Positions 63,797-64,000 of a stretch of DNA of 64,000 bases are shown one piece after another. This stretch comes from Arcuatula senhousia (lineage: Eukaryota; Mollusca; Bivalvia; Mytilida; Mytilidae). Positions within the stretch are counted from its first letter, which is position 1; each line of letters opens with the position of its first letter. Made by a program: the position numbers and the translations under genes. The DNA lies in assembly GCA_963971305.1 (NCBI GenBank), contig OZ020304.1:33652502-33716501 (forward strand). Reading direction: 5' to 3'. The notes below the pieces were generated by a model, which did no database searches, was not told the origin of the DNA, and worked only from the letters and a program-made list of their open reading frames with translations.

Positions 63797-64000
63797 AACA
63801 AAGTTCCAGACAACAAATTTTGCTACGCCTGACGCACGTTTCATCCTTTCAAGACTCATCAGAGGCGCTCTACTTAAACATTGAAAATGTCAAGCACCAT
63901 ATGAATATGAAGAGCATTGAACAATAAGACCAAAAAGCTGAACTGGGAACCCAATTATGTCTAAGATCAACCAATGTCTGGGGTAGGAAGAACCTCAGGG
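63797..64000 (+). repeat. dispersed repeat B, copy 3 (runs off the window)
   Basis: AACAAAGTTCCAGACAACAA, CTACGCCTGACGCACGTTTC, AAGACTCATCAGAGGCGCTC and CCAATGTCTGGGGTAGGAAG match 2961-3200 in order. Confidence 0.7.

Overview
The window reads as nuclear DNA of a bivalve mollusc, probably a mytilid mussel. It is AT-rich, coding exons are short and separated by multi-kilobase introns with GT/AG boundaries, and the non-coding space is filled with nested dispersed repeats of the kind common in bivalve genomes. The genus is inference. I see no rRNA, no convincing tRNA, no CRISPR array and no prokaryotic operon.

Three host genes can be assembled from exons with matching phases. (1) On the minus strand, 37962 to 28640, a gene for a single-pass membrane protein: an exon of about 48-residue Pro/Gly-rich repeats, two exons forming a von Willebrand factor type C (VWC)-like Cys domain, a stalk exon, and a transmembrane plus cytoplasmic exon. 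Its first exon was not found, and there is one in-frame TGA inside the repeats. (2) and (3) On the plus strand, two tandem LITAF-domain genes (45060-50716 and 52689-59232), each of three exons with identical intron phases. They are clearly duplicates, but differ in the membrane-facing segment and the C-terminal tail.

Region by region: 1-13.8 kb is a repeat complex. A ~390-bp tandem unit with a palindromic AACCCGTTTTGTAA core lies at the left. A ~375-bp unit occurs in opposite orientations at 1.7-2.07 kb and 7.19-7.55 kb, and inverted ~390-bp copies follow on the right. These arms enclose a 3'-truncated pogo/Tigger-like DDE transposase (5156-6626, one intron). Other elements are nested inside (8515-9309 with TA duplication; 10050-10174 with a 12-bp duplication; 10920-11705). 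13.1-16.5 kb holds a TCGTA-rich composite element. 19-28 kb holds SINE-like repeats, a broken BEL/Pao gag-protease relic (minus strand), a 161-bp fold-back hairpin with 9-bp target duplications, a ~150-bp tandem array and a Tc1/mariner relic. 28.6-38 kb is the VWC gene; one intron carries a 1257-bp fold-back element built of ~55 copies of a 21-bp unit. 38.25-41.16 kb is bounded by 80-bp inverted repeats. 42-64 kb holds the LITAF pair, a LINE C-terminal relic, two Penelope-like reverse transcriptase relics, several MITEs and a Pearl/Helentron-like element.

The LITAF pair is the only set of genes here likely to share a function (zinc-binding, membrane-associated proteins of the endolysosomal system). 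Most of the remaining DNA is the record of mobile-element insertion, and target duplications give the order of several events.
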